Source of the DNA: Pithys albifrons albifrons
Lineage: Eukaryota > Chordata > Aves > Passeriformes > Thamnophilidae
DNA: 64,000 nt
NCBI RefSeq assembly: GCF_047495875.1
Contig: NC_092465.1
Coordinates: forward strand, 10,713,160 to 10,777,159
Direction: 5' to 3'
Every line of letters starts with the position of its first letter. Position 1 is the stretch's first letter. The translations under genes and the position numbers were made by a program. Positions 1 to 13,959 of this stretch are shown in pieces. The notes below the pieces were generated by a model that made no database searches, was not told where the DNA came from, and saw only the letters and a program-made list of their open reading frames with translations.

Positions 1-1460
1 CCAGCCAGGGATGTCCCATGGGCACTGGTGACCACCCCGAGCACACCGAAACGCTGAGGAGGACCCTCGCTGCAGGGCAGTCAAGGGTAGTGCTCAATTT
101 CTTTTTATAGGCTTCCTTCAAACCATTTGGAGAGCCACTTACAGAGTTTACATATTTAAACATATTACATCATTCTGCTGGGAAGATTTTATTCCTTGCT
201 CCTTATTACCACTGTATTTTGGAAAACAACAGCAACTTGGATATATCATTAGTATTTTCTGACAATTAGACAAAACATTGCAAGGTCTCTCTGTACAAAA
301 CATTTTCAGGTTCATCAAACATAACTGTGTGGGCCATGTCAAGAAACAGCCTTTTTATGTGGTTCTTGACGGCATGGGAGCTGTTGGCCTCTATAAATGC
401 TGACCAAACCATCCCAAAATAATTTGCCTTTGTGCTGAAATGTAAATACATTCCGTCTCTTCTGTGAACACAACACAAGATATAAGCTCCTAACCATCAG
501 CTAATAATAATGTTTAGTTTTGGGGAGCGCAAAAATGATTACGTAGTTACAACTAAAAGCTGCGTTGTGAAATGACCTGCTAGACATTAACACTGAAGGG
601 ACGTTTTAGGTGTGATTATTCAGCTTCTCCAGGCAAGGAAAGCCTTGCCTAAGGGCTGCAGGAATGAGCTTTTATGGTCAGCAGTGGCTGGTGATGACAG
701 TTCCACCCACCCTTCTCAGTGATTAAAACCTCCCAACTCCTTGTATTGCTGACAACCTCCTCAGTTCCCCTGAAGCACCTTAAAGCAGTTTGGCCGCATT
801 TCCCACAGCCTGTTTGTTATTCAACACCGACTCTTTCCTCAAGACCTCCTGTATCTTATTGCATGTAAATTACACAAAATTTCACACTAAGCCTTTTGAC
901 TCGCTACAGTCTACGGTGAGAGCTCATATACACAGTGCAAGGCAGCAGCAAACACTGCCTGCAAATACCTACAGGTCCTCAAAGCCCTTCTTCATTAATG
1001 GAAATGCTGAAAATCCCACTCTGTTGATAGAAACAGCTCACATGGAATGTAAGGAGACCCTTTGTAACTACAGGCAACAACCTTTTACATCTCCTTAGTG
1101 ATCTTATACAGGATTACATGTAAAAAAAGGATCTATAAATGCACTGGAGCCACTCCCATACCACAGATATATTTTCACACTTACCCAATTACATTGCATC
1201 TGAACCTTATCTGTGCAAGGGAGAATCACCACTACACACCATTCAACAAAGTACTGTCCAAACCAGCTGAGGGAAGAAACCTTTCAAGCCAAAAAGAAAA
1301 TAAAAATCCACAAGTCATCATAACCCATCTTTATAAGGGAGAAAAGGGAGACAGAGGAATAAAAATTATCCATCAAATGCTGACAAGGCCAGATCAGTTA
1401 TTCCTAAGATCAAACCTTATTATTTCTCATATAATCTCCCCCTTTTTGCCAAGTTATGCC

Positions 1461-1493
1461 TGCAGTTAAATCCCCCCATGCAGTTAAATCCCC
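1461..1493 (+). repeat. Short tandem duplication of a 15-mer
   Basis: TGCAGTTAAATCCCC occurs at 1461-1475 and again at 1479-1493, an offset of 18 bases. This looks like a small local duplication. Confidence 0.85.
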
Positions 1494-2363
1494 TTTAGCC
1501 TGACTGATATCAGTTGGTTTACATGTGTTTAACTGGGAATGGGATTTTTTCCCCACTGGTAATGCCTTTACTCAAACAGCAGAACGGAGCACTGGTCTGC
1601 TGAAAGCCACCCTCAGGAAGCAGCATTATGGACCCTGTGCTTGCTCTGCCCATGAAACTGCTCATTTCAATGACTGCTTCATGGCTGGGACATTCCACGC
1701 TGGGCACAGGAACCCAAGAAAAAGACCAGAGGCTAATGTTGCTCTCCATATGCAAACCGAATAGGATACACATCAAATCAATACTGAGTTGTTACATTGA
1801 AGAGCATTTAAATTAGTGTTCTTCAGAAGCTGTTGAGCTGCATAGGGCATGTAACAAAATCCAGGCTAAGTGATTGATAATCTACCGTGCAGACCTCAAA
1901 TTTTTGAGCATTAAATTGAAAAGCCCTTAAATTATACCTCAACTACTATTATCTCCAAACTCCCAGCACTTTAACACAACACAGAGAATCCATGGAGGAC
2001 TCCCTTAACTGATTCGTTTGACACCTTTTAGACTGTTTGCTGTATTTTCATGTGCTGCTTTGACAATTATTCGTATTTTACGCTTCTAAAATATTGGTGT
2101 ACACTTGCACTCAAATGCAAGTCCTAGGTAATGTAATGAGAATCTCTCTATCAAGTTCAATGGACTTTCAGGCAAAGCTTGAAGACCTACAATTTCAAGC
2201 TGTATTAGCCAGTCACCTGTTTTATTCCTATATTTCCATGGAATATGGCTAAATACTTTTTACAGCTTCAACCTTTTCTGAAGAGATTATTTAACTGGTT
2301 TTGTATTTGAATGAACTTCCAGCTAAGGTATCTACATGTCCAGATTAATACAGAGTTATATTA

Positions 2364-2424
2364 TATACCTATTTATTAAATTAATTAATATAGGTATATT
2401 AATATACCTATTTATACCGGTATA
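2364..2424. repeat. AT-rich cluster of nested palindromes
   Basis: Contains a perfect 22-bp palindrome at 2390-2411 (ATAGGTATATT and its complement), a perfect 12-bp palindrome TATACCGGTATA at 2413-2424, and a direct repeat of TATACCTATTTAT at 2364-2376 and 2404-2416. Such sequence can extrude a cruciform. No flanking duplication that would define a small transposon is evident. Confidence 0.8.
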
Positions 2425-5400
2425 AAAGTCAGACACCAATTTTCCCAGTTCTAGTTGCAAATCATGCCTTAGATTCTGCATTAGTGCAGGTTCATACTGC
2501 TGGCCAAATAACTACAGCCCCAGGATTGCAACCCCTGGAAATGGCTGTTCATGTTCTAGTAAAAAAATCTGGTGCTTAACTGGCATTCAGGAGTTTCAGT
2601 GATGTGGAGCCTTATGCATTATGCAGGTGTGTATTCCCAGGGCTGAATGTGTACCCATGGCCTGACAGCACTGGGATCATCTATAGGCTGGCTGTGTAAG
2701 AAGAAAAGGAAGCACTCAGAGCTCTTTGTTGGTCAGGCTCCCCTGCAGATCTCACTGGTAAAGCTTCAACAACCAGAGATGCTGAGGTAGGCTGACAGTG
2801 AAGATATTTGGAAATTCCTTCTCAATACCCTAGCAATGCTTAACATGACAGCTGGAAAAGTGGTGCAAGATTTGCAATACATTTTGACACTTCTTGCCAT
2901 AAAGCGATTTCCTGAATACTCTGGGACAGTTCCAGGATTATTTTGCAAGGACTCCAAGAAAAAAAAAGTCTATCTCTTGCAGCTTCTTACTATCAGTGAT
3001 GGGTGACTGTCATTTAAGGTATAGTAAGAACATCCTTCTCTCTGCCTTGAATAAATTTTTCACTTTTAATTCCCTCTGGTTCCTTTCACTTAACCTTAGT
3101 AATGCCAAGTATCTGTGTCAAAAATGCAACCAACTTTAGCAAATCATAAAATGTCATCTAACTCCACCACAGACAACTACTGGTAACATGGAGATTAAAA
3201 CCATCTACACAGACTTCTACTGCAGTTCAAATTAATGAGTAAATTTTTCTATACTCCCTAATTGATTTGGAAGCTACATCACCTTGATATTGAAATCCTG
3301 CATGATAAAGATGAACTTTAAATACAACCTCGTGCTTTCAGTACAATGCAGTGTAACGTATTCAGTTTTATTTCAGTATAATGCACAACAGTAATGTCAG
3401 CACCAACACAACGAATATAATTTTACTATTATATCAAAAATATTAAAATCATGACAAGACAGCATTCATTCTTTTAACTATTTCATCTGACCTTACTCTG
3501 TGGTGCTTCCAAGGTGTGTTTGGGATTATGTACTTTCATAGGCAAGGTCTCACTCAAGCCATCAATATCAAAGAAAAAGGAAATGGGGCAATCTCAGAAA
3601 TGCTGGGGGGGCATTTTTCATTCCATTTCAAGGTAAGACCAAACAACAGTGCATTGGTTCAATCCTGTTGCACAAGGCCTGGGCAAGAAGACAAGCAAGT
3701 CCAACCTTCTACAGAAGGATACAATTTTAGCACAGTGGGCCCTACATCTGGTTAATATATGTAGGTGTTTCTGAAACACAAATAATAACATGCAATTTAA
3801 AATAATCAAGTCATAAAATTATATAAACAGCAATGTTCTGTCATTTTTATTTGTTTGGAATAAAAAAATTGACTCTCCTGGCTTCCTTTGTTTTGTGATT
3901 ATGTTGTCCTACAAGAATTGATGCTGATCCCTGAGGGATATGTTGAAGTACTCCCAGCCCCTCCTGGCCCCACTGTGATGACCTGCACTGGTCAGGGCTG
4001 TGATCTCGGATGCTCCATGGTTTTACCTCACCTGTGTACTTTGCTTTCCAGTATTTAGGGTGATCAATATTTTTCTTGTTCAAAATGCTTTTAAGCATGA
4101 AGTGTCAGTATTATTTAAGGTGAATATTACATGGTAGAAGTAATTAATATCATGTGTGGAGTTGGAAAACAGATGATTTTTCTTTTGTGTGTGCATTGGA
4201 CAGCATATTTACATTTATAAAAGTTCTGCCCTTAGGGGAGATTTGTTCATAGGACTCATGGTTACCCATTGCCATGGCTCTTTATACCTAAAATGAGCTT
4301 GTTTGGATGGAAAATATGTGTTTAGATCTTGGGATATGGAAATTCCAGAAGCAGTATTGAAACATTTTCAGCTTTTTGATGCTGGGCTCTGTCCTGCATA
4401 GCCCAAACTCTGGATATGCAACTAAGAGATAAATGAAACATGAAGCAGAAAACAGAGAGCCGAGGCACACAAAACTTCAGAGATTTGCCCACAGTCCAAG
4501 AGGACATTTATAGCAAGGACAAGAACTGAATACAGACTTTCTGTCACGTAGCATAAACACATTGCCAGCCTTCTTCCATCATCTTATGCCTCTATTTCAG
4601 CTGAAAAATTAACCATAAATTTAAGCCAAGTTACAACAGCTGGAAAAAAATACTGGCCCTTAGTTACTACAAAACCTCGTGTCACAAATCGGACAGAACT
4701 AAGTGGCTTGTTCTTCAATACATCAATGGTTTTCTTGTTTATTCCCTCTTCTTGATCTTTAACATCTCCTAAATTGTACACATGGGCTGGTTCAGTTCCT
4801 TAATAATATTTGCATTCAATAGTGCATATGCAAACAGTATTTTTAGTTAACATGCAATTTGGATAGGACTAGCATTCCAAATCCAACATTTATCATGATT
4901 ACTTAAAGCTAAGTGTACCCACAGGCTCTACAACGCCAGTTTGGAAACTGCTCTGGGCACAAGATAATATGAGATCCCTAATTAACTAGGAAGTTTTAAA
5001 AGAAGATCTGATTTAGGCCCTGATTCAGCAAACAAGTAACATTAACTGTGAGTAACCCCATGGAAAACATGTGAAGTCATTGCATAAATCACACAACATT
5101 AAGTGCATGCTGAAAGCACCTTGCTGAAACAGAGCCTAATTTAAAAGTCTCGTGTTCTCTTTAATGGAGTGCACTCCAACCAAGTGCCTGGTGTGTTGTG
5201 GTTTCCTCTTCTCTGTCAGAGAAAACGGTCTGAACGCAGGGCCAAGAGCCAGAATTCCTGCCTTCCTAATCTCCATCTGAAACCGCCTGTCTGCGTTTTG
5301 GACAAGTCCACCAATATGACTGCATTGAAAAATGTGAAAAAAAAGTTTCTACTCAGCAACTTTTTCTACAAGACTATGGTTAGGATCAATTATTTATTTA

Positions 5401-7059
5401 AAGGTCTGGGTGATTCACTTTTAAGGTCTCCTAATATACTTATAACAGATTTTCTACTGTCCCTAATCAACTTTCCAAACTTAAGCATTCTGTGTATGCA
5501 TCTATTCCTCTATTGGCTTTTTGGGTTTCTAATTAATAAATGTCATTTAAGGGTTGTTTAAGCACTGACATCCAGAGGAACAATGATTGAGAAGCTGCTT
5601 TTGCACTGCAGAGATCGTGCACAAAAGATTGATGAGCTCCTGAAGTGGGCAGGTCTGCCAGGAGGCTCAGAGCTGACAGCCCTTTCAGGCAGACCTCGGC
5701 ACACACCTCGTATCAGCTCCCTCACATCAGCTCTGCAGCTGCACACACAAATTCAGCACCTACATTTGCTCGGGAGTGACATCCCTGTACCACCAACTTT
5801 TATCATGCCTTACAAAATAAAGAAAGTAGAAATAAAGTCCACAGGTGCCTAAGGAGATCTAACTTCATTTCCAGTGCCATGCTTTAGTTCTTCCTCAGGT
5901 GAGTAGCTCTTCCTGACACTATTCATCCCACTGATTTTAATGGAAATGCTCAGGTGCTGACTGAGCTGGGCCCTACTGGATGCATGGCACAGCAGGAAAT
6001 ATCAAGAAAGGAAAATGAAGGACAGTTAAAGATCACAATTAGGATTTCTCTATTTTTACATATCCTGGTGCTCCCCATGATGCACAATGTCCGTAACTAG
6101 TGGTTGTGACAGAACTGTAACTTCAGGGAACAGCCAGAAACAGGGAGGCAGTAGGGAGAGATGAGGAAGAGCAATTGCTGAAGGAGGCTCTGAGGTGAAG
6201 GATGAAGGTTAGGAAAAGAAGAGAATCCCATTGTTGTTCTCTTTAGCCAATGAAGAACAGAGACCTTGCTGTTCATACAAGTTCTTGGCATGGACTGTGC
6301 ACCAAAGGAAAGGGAATCTGGGGCAAATAGGACCAATTTGGAAAAAGCAAGTGTGGCTTGAACTAAAGTGAGACACTTCTCTCACTTAAATCCTTTCCTA
6401 GTCTCTCATATTCTTCAGACAACGATACAATAAAAACTTTTAACAAGTCCCCATTACTTCTTATACCAGATATAAATTTTCCTTACCTGACCTCTGCAGT
6501 GTTACTTGGTAATGAGCATGTTGGAAAATGGAAGAATATAATCCCAGGCTTTGACACAACATTTTTAGTCATAACTTAGACATTTTCAAACAGTATTTAC
6601 CTACTGTTATATGAGCATTCAGCTGATGCCGTTATTTCTTATGCATTTTTCCCTTGAAAAAATATTAAATGGTCTCTGAACAATTTAAGAACAGTAACTC
6701 TGTAATTAACAGAAAATGCATTCCCACCACTACAGGTGGAGGAAACATTGGGGGTTTTTCCAATTGAGTTCCTGGAACAATATTTTTCAAAAACGCTCAC
6801 AGAACTACAACCTGAAAATTATAATTTAATTTGGAGCTTTAGCAAGACTTAACAGTCACAAGAGTGAAGAGGGAGGGAGAAAGACAGAGACAGTTTTCCC
6901 TCCCATCACTGCCTTTGAGGCTGACTTGAATTTATTTTGAATTCAGGAATCTGTCAGCTCGTTGTCTCACCCTGAGCCACTGGGAGCACAGGCGTGTGTG
7001 AGCTCTTCTGTGTGAAGGCAGCAAGGTGAAAATATTTTGCCTGATCACCATATTTAGGG

Positions 7060-7260
7060 GTCTGTCATATTCCCTGAACAAGCTACAATTTCACTCATGA
7101 CTGAAGAAAGCCAGCAGAGCCATGCAAATGGAAGCAGCTACATAATGGCTGCATCTGTTTTAATTTTTAGCAGCTTTACAAATAATGATTGTTATTAAAA
7201 CAAAGTGCATTTTGTCACAGATGCTCCCAACAAAGACTAATTGGCTGCACAATTACCAGA
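7060..7260. promoter_or_regulatory. Candidate enhancer: POU/SOX/homeodomain motif cluster
   Basis: Within 200 bases there is an exact octamer ATGCAAAT (7122-7129), a SOX-type ATTGTTAT (7188-7195), two AACAAAG-type sites (7199-7205 and 7229-7235) and a homeodomain CTAATTGG (7237-7244). Octamer plus SOX combinations are common in neural and progenitor enhancers. The sequence is low in simple repeats and lacks transposon features. Function is inferred from motif content alone. Confidence 0.35.
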
Positions 7261-10200
7261 CTTTGGCTGAATGGGCACTGGTGCAGAAAGCTGAGTCTGC
7301 CCAGAGTCAGTGCCCCAGTGCCCTGCTTGGGGTGGGGAAAGCCCAAGGGGGTCAGATCTGAAAGTCTCCAAGTTCTGAAAGTTTTGGGAAGCGTGATGCC
7401 AGGGGAGGTTTGACTTGTGAAGCCACACTTTACACAGCTCCATCAAGAAACAAACCCAAAAGCTGCCACAAGTCACATCGCCTTGATCCCGAGGAGCAGG
7501 AAAGGTGAAGCTGTGCCCCTACAAGCCACTCTTCAGTCCCACATCTACTCTGCCCAGAGCTTAGGAGGAAGGCTTTTATTCAAACAAGTTTCTTTTCTTG
7601 ACTTGCTTTAAACAGTGATACCAAAACGATCTCATCCACTCAGGTTGCATGTGGTTACATAACTGGAAGCCAGTAGTTTTTAGACAAACATTGATCCCTG
7701 AAAGCCTCTCATTACTTCAATGAATCAGAACCAAACCAAACATTCTTCAGAAAAGTGAATGTTTCAAAAGAAATTTTCCATAGTTTTAATTCAGCATGAT
7801 TTGTCCTCCTTTAGAAGCAATTTTAATTAAATTTCAGTTTTGAATTGATTTCCACAAGATGCATAAGTTATTATTCTTCATTTAGACTGTGTCACTGGAA
7901 GCATTTCATTACATGATAAAAAACCCTACAAGCCTGTCTGGCCCCAGGGTAGAAATGACTGGAATGACATCTCTGTATTTTTAGTTCAAGAATTGAATGT
8001 GAATGGGCTGTAGCTCCAGTCTCTTGTGGCAGGCATCCTCCAGGAGGAGATGGCACAGTAGGCATCAGGAAAAAAGGAAATCTGGTGGTGGAAGGTGGAC
8101 AAGAGACTAATGACAGCCAAATTTTGCTCTGAATTTTACAGACACATGGAAAAGCCCATTGTAAAACCATGCTGAGCCTAAAAAGAAAAGTAGGCACAAC
8201 CATCTGATACACCTGGTGGAATTGCAATAATCCATGGGAATATAAAGTGTCAGGTAATTGCTAAGTATTTCTGCAACAGAACCTGCTTCAGGAAGGTGAG
8301 GCAACTGCAGGAAATGGACTCTTGTCTGTGGGTGCACAGGACTGATAAGCTTAAGCTACCAGAGCTGCTGGGCCGTACCCTCTGCTCTAAGTTACACATG
8401 TTCAGGCATAAAAAACACCTTCTTCACTCAGCACTGATACTACATTTGAGTGGAGATTATTCAGCATCCAAATTATATGCTCAGTAAGATCACCTCCATT
8501 TTGATAATTGCCTTATGAATGCATAACACAGCAGCATGGGGATTTGTATTCCCAGGAACGTCTGCTATCGGGCATCAATCGTTAGTCTGCCAAGGACGTG
8601 GCTCTCCAGTTGACAAAGAAGAGGCACACAGCACTCTTGGAGGATTTTCAGCAAGAATCTTATCCTCCCTGGTTTCACTGAGGTCTTGCTCCATAGATGC
8701 TGGCCCAGAGGTAAATTTAAGGAATGAGCCTGTGTTGTATGTGATACAACAAATTTCCTCGAGTCTATGCAGGGAAAGGTCAGGTCTTGGGACAATTTTT
8801 ACAGGCCTGCTAGAGGGTAGAACCCTGCACCCTTCCCAGAGAGGATGCAGTGTTGCTAACACCCTCCATCAATGGAAAGGGACATTTCAGAGACTGCTGG
8901 TTTTGTAGAGGTAAAAAAAAAAAATCCATCTATTATAAATTCTTTACTTAAGGCTTGCAAATTACTTCTCTCCACAGGGTGCATAAGGAAACAGGATCTG
9001 GCATCCCTGAAGTGAAAAATACCTCAATTACTCATCACTCCCTTAACCTCAGATACCCCAGTAATTGCTGTGAGTCAGTGAGGCACTTCCAGTAAGTGCT
9101 CCACACAGGGGCTGATATTCTCTCTGCTCTTTTCCAAAATAGCAAGCACTTGAGTGCGAGCAGAGCTCCCGGGGAGAGATGGAGGTGGAGGGGCCGGGCA
9201 GGGGAAGCTGGTGCCTGCTCTTCACCTGGCTGAGGGGGACAGCTCAGTCCCCATGGGTGACGGCAGGGGCTGCACTGCAAGGTGGAACTTTAGAGACGGT
9301 GCCAGAGACAAATGTGCTACAGTGAGCAAACAGAACCCAAAGAAGGAGAGTTTCAAATGTGCATTCATCCCTCAGAGCCTCAGCAATAATTATCACTGAT
9401 TAGAGGAGGTGGAGTGATAAGCTGGCCATGAAGGCAGCGACCCCTCACCTCACAAGGGTGAGAGCAGGTGCAGTGACTTCAGCAGCACAGCACAGGTCCA
9501 GAAAGCACTTCTAAAGCAATCTCCCAGCTGCTCCCATCTACTGTGCTTTGATTTGTGCTGCCAAGGGGGCTGATGGACATCCAAAGTGCATCCTTTGGGA
9601 CTGATGCACACATCCCACAAATGGGTGCTCTGCACATTCATGGGACCACTCCAAAGTGCAACAACTGAAATGCACAATGTGCAAACATCAGCTCCTTCAC
9701 ACTAGTACAAGTTCACTCACTCTTTCACGTTATTTGCTACTGTCCATGCAGCATCATGTACCAGTTGGGGATTCCTCAGTATTTCTGAGTGTCCTGAGCT
9801 CCAAATGCAGGAACAGCATGTGGTCCCTTCCACCAGATGCATTTTTCAAGACTAAAAGTCCACAGCTAACTATTCTGTATTAGTCAACTGTGGATTGGAA
9901 AGTCCCAAGCACAGTTAGTAAGTGAACAAAAGGATTGGTCAGCTAGATGGTTTCCTTCAGAAGGAAAGAGGACATTCAGATCTTACCATATCTGAGGCAT
10001 GCAAAAATACCCTACTGTAAGAATTACAGGCTCAGCCAGGAAATGTCTGTTGTCACCACATCACACCCTGTGGCTACTAAACTTGCAGAAGAGAGCACAG
10101 TCACACACAGATCTCCGTCATCCATTTCATCACCCAGAGACACTGCTCTGAGTTTGGGAAAGTTCACTACTTTTTATTCTTTCTTTTTTCCCTGCACACA

Positions 10201-11539
10201 GCTGCAACAGAAATTTATTCTACAGTATTAGATAATGAAAATTTCTCTCACATTTTGCTACAAACTCTTGAACACTTTAAGAAGACATGCAGCCATCACA
10301 GGAGGTAGTTTCATTCAGAGGCTTGAACAACTGCAAGAGTTGCTGCCTCTCTCTCCTGAAAGGGCTGTGCTTTTTGAGATGTTTTTTCATGGTCTTGTTG
10401 CCAACTTAGGTAAGAGCTGTTCTTCCAAGTCATCTCAGCATGACTTCAACTGGAGCATTTTCACTGCACAACCTAAACTTTTGGCTTCCATGAGGCTCCA
10501 TCCTGTTTGGCGTCTTCCCCTGACAGAAACGCGCCTTCAGTCCATACTCCTGCAAATATTAAGTCTATACATGTGGCCCTGATTTGCAACCTCCCTGCAA
10601 CTCCACTTCTGAAATTGGGCCATTCGTTCAGTGGAAAGGGGCAAAGTTATTACTGCAGGTAACCACAAGTCAGAGCTGCAAATCAGCATAGAAATGATAA
10701 GTCAGTAGAAGCAGTAACAGTCAAGAACCCAGATACAGATCCCATAAAACCAGCACTTTGCCAAACTGCTTAGGCCAAAAATCCTTCAGCAGATGTCTTA
10801 TGAGTAACTTCTTAGAAAACATAATTTGAAAACCATTGGACAGATCAGCAACCAAAAGATAATACCACTGAAAGTCCAAACTCTGTGGGTTTTCTTTTTT
10901 TCTATAAACAAGCAGGACCATATTCTGTTCTCATTTAGAGCCGTAAGGATGGCTGCTGTCAGCAAACAGCCATTCAAGATTTACATTCACAAAACACAGA
11001 AAAATTAAGTTCAGTTTATTTCTGCGGCTGAATTTTTTGTCCTCAGACACAAAGGAAAAGCTGGGATACAATATGAACAGTCAGGATAGCAGGGGAACAA
11101 GAGAAGATTGCTTATGTCTCAGACTACTGCAACAATAGCAGAGTTAGAAAGCAGAGAGGGGAGCTGGTTTGCAGATGAACATAGAGATAAATCAGTGTGT
11201 GTGGCTGGGATGGAGCAGAGCAGTCAGTAAATTTCAACCTTTTTGTGCTGGTTCTCTTAGTTTTGTTCTCAGTTATCAAAACTTCCATTTGAAAACAGCA
11301 GCAAGTAAATACTACAGAATGGAGCAGGAGGGAGCAGAGAGACAATAAGTGAATTACAACATTCGGGAAATGAAGGCATCCCAATCTCTTCCATCAGAAT
11401 TACAAGAGATTCATTAAATTGGCACTGGGCCACCTGGAACAAGCTGAATTAGTTGAATAATGAAATGTTAATTCTCCAGTTTTGCCTTCTATTTTACTCA
11501 ATCAACTGTTTGCAAACACTCCGTAACTTCGCCACTCAC

Positions 11540-11572
11540 CAAAAAAAACCCAAAAAACAATAAACAACCAAC
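11540..11572 (+). repeat. A/C-rich low-complexity tract
   Basis: Runs of A broken by CCC and CAACC units, about 60 bases left of the faint CR1 fragment. Confidence 0.65.
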
Positions 11573-11629
11573 CAAAGAGTCCCCCCAGAGATACAGATAT
11601 ATTGGAGAGAGGCCAGAAAAGAAGAGTGC

Positions 11630-11760
11630 AAATGTGCAGAGGTCCAGAGCACACAAGGTCCTGGGAAAGGCTCAAAGAGCTGGGGTTATTTCATCAGAGA
11701 GGACTACAGAAAGACATGCTATGGGTTTTCAAACAAGTTTGTGAAAGGGCAGCTTCAAAC
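11630..11760 (+). mobile_element. Probable old internal CR1 fragment
   Basis: The run from GGTCCAGAGCACA through CAAAGAGCTGGGGTTATTTC to TTTGTGAAAGGGCAG resembles the CR1 segment that normally reads like 'gagctggggttgttcagcctggagaag...' upstream of the ORF2 end. It is strongly diverged, has no 3' terminal motif, and its ends are vague. A chance resemblance or another LINE is possible. Confidence 0.5.
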
Positions 11761-13284
11761 TTGCAGATTACTGTTTAAATTTCTGCAAACCAGGTAAAGT
11801 TTTAGGAAATACAACTGAAAACGGTGGATAGTGAAGTGCTGGAATAGATGCCACTGCAGGGGCTGTGGCCATCTCCTCGCTGGAGCTGCCAGGTGTAACA
11901 CAAGAGTCACTGTCCCCAACATGAAGTCGGGGATAGAAGAGACAACCTCTTGAGATCCATATTTTCTGATTTGCTTTGCAAAAAGTGTGCCACCAACTTT
12001 GGTAAACATTTCAAAGGGTGATATGTTGCTGCTGAACAATAGGCCCCACCAGTGTCCCCTGTCTGAGGGGCTGGGCTTTCTTGTGCCTCTGGTGAGGTAA
12101 CACAGGGGTGTCCCAAAATGCAACATCCAGCTGTGAAACAGCAGACACTTGACAGCATCATTTTCATGACAAATCTGAACCACAACTAAAGCATTCCGGG
12201 AGTCTCTTAATCAATACTTGTTTCCTTGAAAATATCCTTATAATTGATTTTGCAGTGGTGGCATAATATGGTTTAAACATGCAAAGGGTCGTTTTAGGTA
12301 ACTCTCCAAAGGGTAGCCTCCATTACCTGCAAGTTTGAGAAATATCCATTACAGATATCCTTTAAACTTGGTAATGAGCCATATTTAATAGGCTGTGGGG
12401 TTTTTATATACGTAAATTCGAAACAGATTCTCCAAGTAATGAGGCAGAGTTGGCGAGCTGGAATGTCACCATGTGGCTGAGCGCTGGCACCACAGTGCGT
12501 GGGGGTGCTCCGGGCCCTGTGTCCGTCCCAGGCACTTGGCAAAGAGCCGCTATTCTGTTTCTGCTGCCACATGAGGCTTTTATGTTCATAGAATTGAAAT
12601 GTTTCCTGTTCCTGCCCATCCATTTATCATTTTCTGAATGAAAACCTAACAAAGATTTTAACAAGCGCATAGTTATTTCAGGCATCTCAGTTTTAGGCAC
12701 CATCTAGAGAAAATGGATACAAGAACCTGAAATACACGTTACTCATTCTGGCACTTCAATCTCAAATTAAATCTGTCTAACCAAAGGGCAAGTTTAACTG
12801 CATACTTGAATAAAAACATTGGGAATAATTCTGAACATGACTGCATAGCATTGTCTCTGCCATGATGTATCTATAATCTGCTTTTCCCCTAGGTATCCCT
12901 TGGGCACAGTTAAAACCAAATAGCATTTTACTGAATTTTGCAGCTCTGATTATCCTGTGCTTAATCAACCTTTGCTCCTCTAGATTTCCCAGTTTGCAAA
13001 ACTAATTATAATGAATTGGCCAGCATGTATGAGCACTGCTGCCCTTCACCATCCTGAAAAGGACTGCCCAAATATCTACCACAGGTCAGCTATAAGTTAA
13101 TAAGCACAGACAAATCTGAACAGATGTTGCTAGGAAAGGGCTTGTGCTTTTGGAACTGGAGGACAATGCTCCATCTTTGCTGCCCTTTCAGAATTAGACT
13201 TAGTTTCTACTGCAGATAAGAGATCTACTATTGAGATAGACAGAAGATAAAAACATACATAATCTTCTAGACATCTAAGGACTG

Positions 13285-13345
13285 TTTTTTAATTATTACT
13301 ATTATCATAATTAATCGTAATTGATCTGCTGTGTTTATTCAAATT
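13285..13345. promoter_or_regulatory. Candidate homeodomain-binding cluster
   Basis: TAATTA (13308-13313), an overlapping TAATCG and TAATTG (13318-13323) lie within 16 bases, flanked by further ATTA cores from 13291. Dense TAAT cores are typical of homeodomain-regulated elements, though AT-rich DNA yields some by chance. Confidence 0.25.
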
Positions 13346-13959
13346 ATTGGTGGGGGAATATAATAGATACCCCCCAAGTATGTAATAAACATATCCTTCC
13401 CACCATCTCATTGGTAGGGAGCAACAAACTGCAGCTAGTTTTAAAGCAGATGTGTAGAGACTCTAAAAGGGAAAATCTGTGGTGAAAAATTACACCACTA
13501 CATGACTGAACACAGTAAAGCACTCGAGTGAAAAAGACTTACACTCAGCCTTGCAGCAACACTTAACATTTTTTACTCTACAGAGCCAGATATCTGTCCC
13601 CGAGTATTTTTGCCTCTCTCATCGAGATTATAACTCCTGCAGAATAAAAACTGTCACCATCAACATAAAAAGATCTCTTGACTGCTGACCTGATTTTTTT
13701 TTTGTCCCCTAGAAAATAACTATTTGAAACTCTGATTAAACTGGACACGCAGGAACCTACTCGCTTCTCCCCAGCGGTGACAAAAATAGCTTTTCTGAGC
13801 AAGCACGTCAAGAGTAAACACAAGTTGTTACAATAAAAGAGAAAGTTTGATTTCGTAATTCTTCCTTGTGCAAGGAAGCCTTTTAAAGAGAGTATTAGGT
13901 CAGCCAGGACCCTGGACAAAGCAGGGGAAGTCCCATGGCAGCCACACAATAAATGGCAG

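Larger units (their letters stand above)
1..7059. other. Non-coding stretch, no gene seen
   Basis: AT-rich, CpG-poor sequence with only short open frames on either strand, none with recognisable protein character. Apart from the tandem 15-mer near 1461 and the palindrome cluster near 2390, I see nothing. It is probably deep intron of the right-end gene or intergenic DNA. Confidence 0.6.

Noticed and set aside
10165..10201. Strong polypyrimidine tract ending in CACACAG, resembling a plus-strand splice acceptor
   Set aside because: No open exon or donor follows (a stop comes within about 30 bases), and the visible gene is on the other strand. Kept only as a decoy acceptor.
11755..12183. A 142-codon minus-strand frame
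   Set aside because: Overlaps a second minus-strand frame in another phase and resembles no family.
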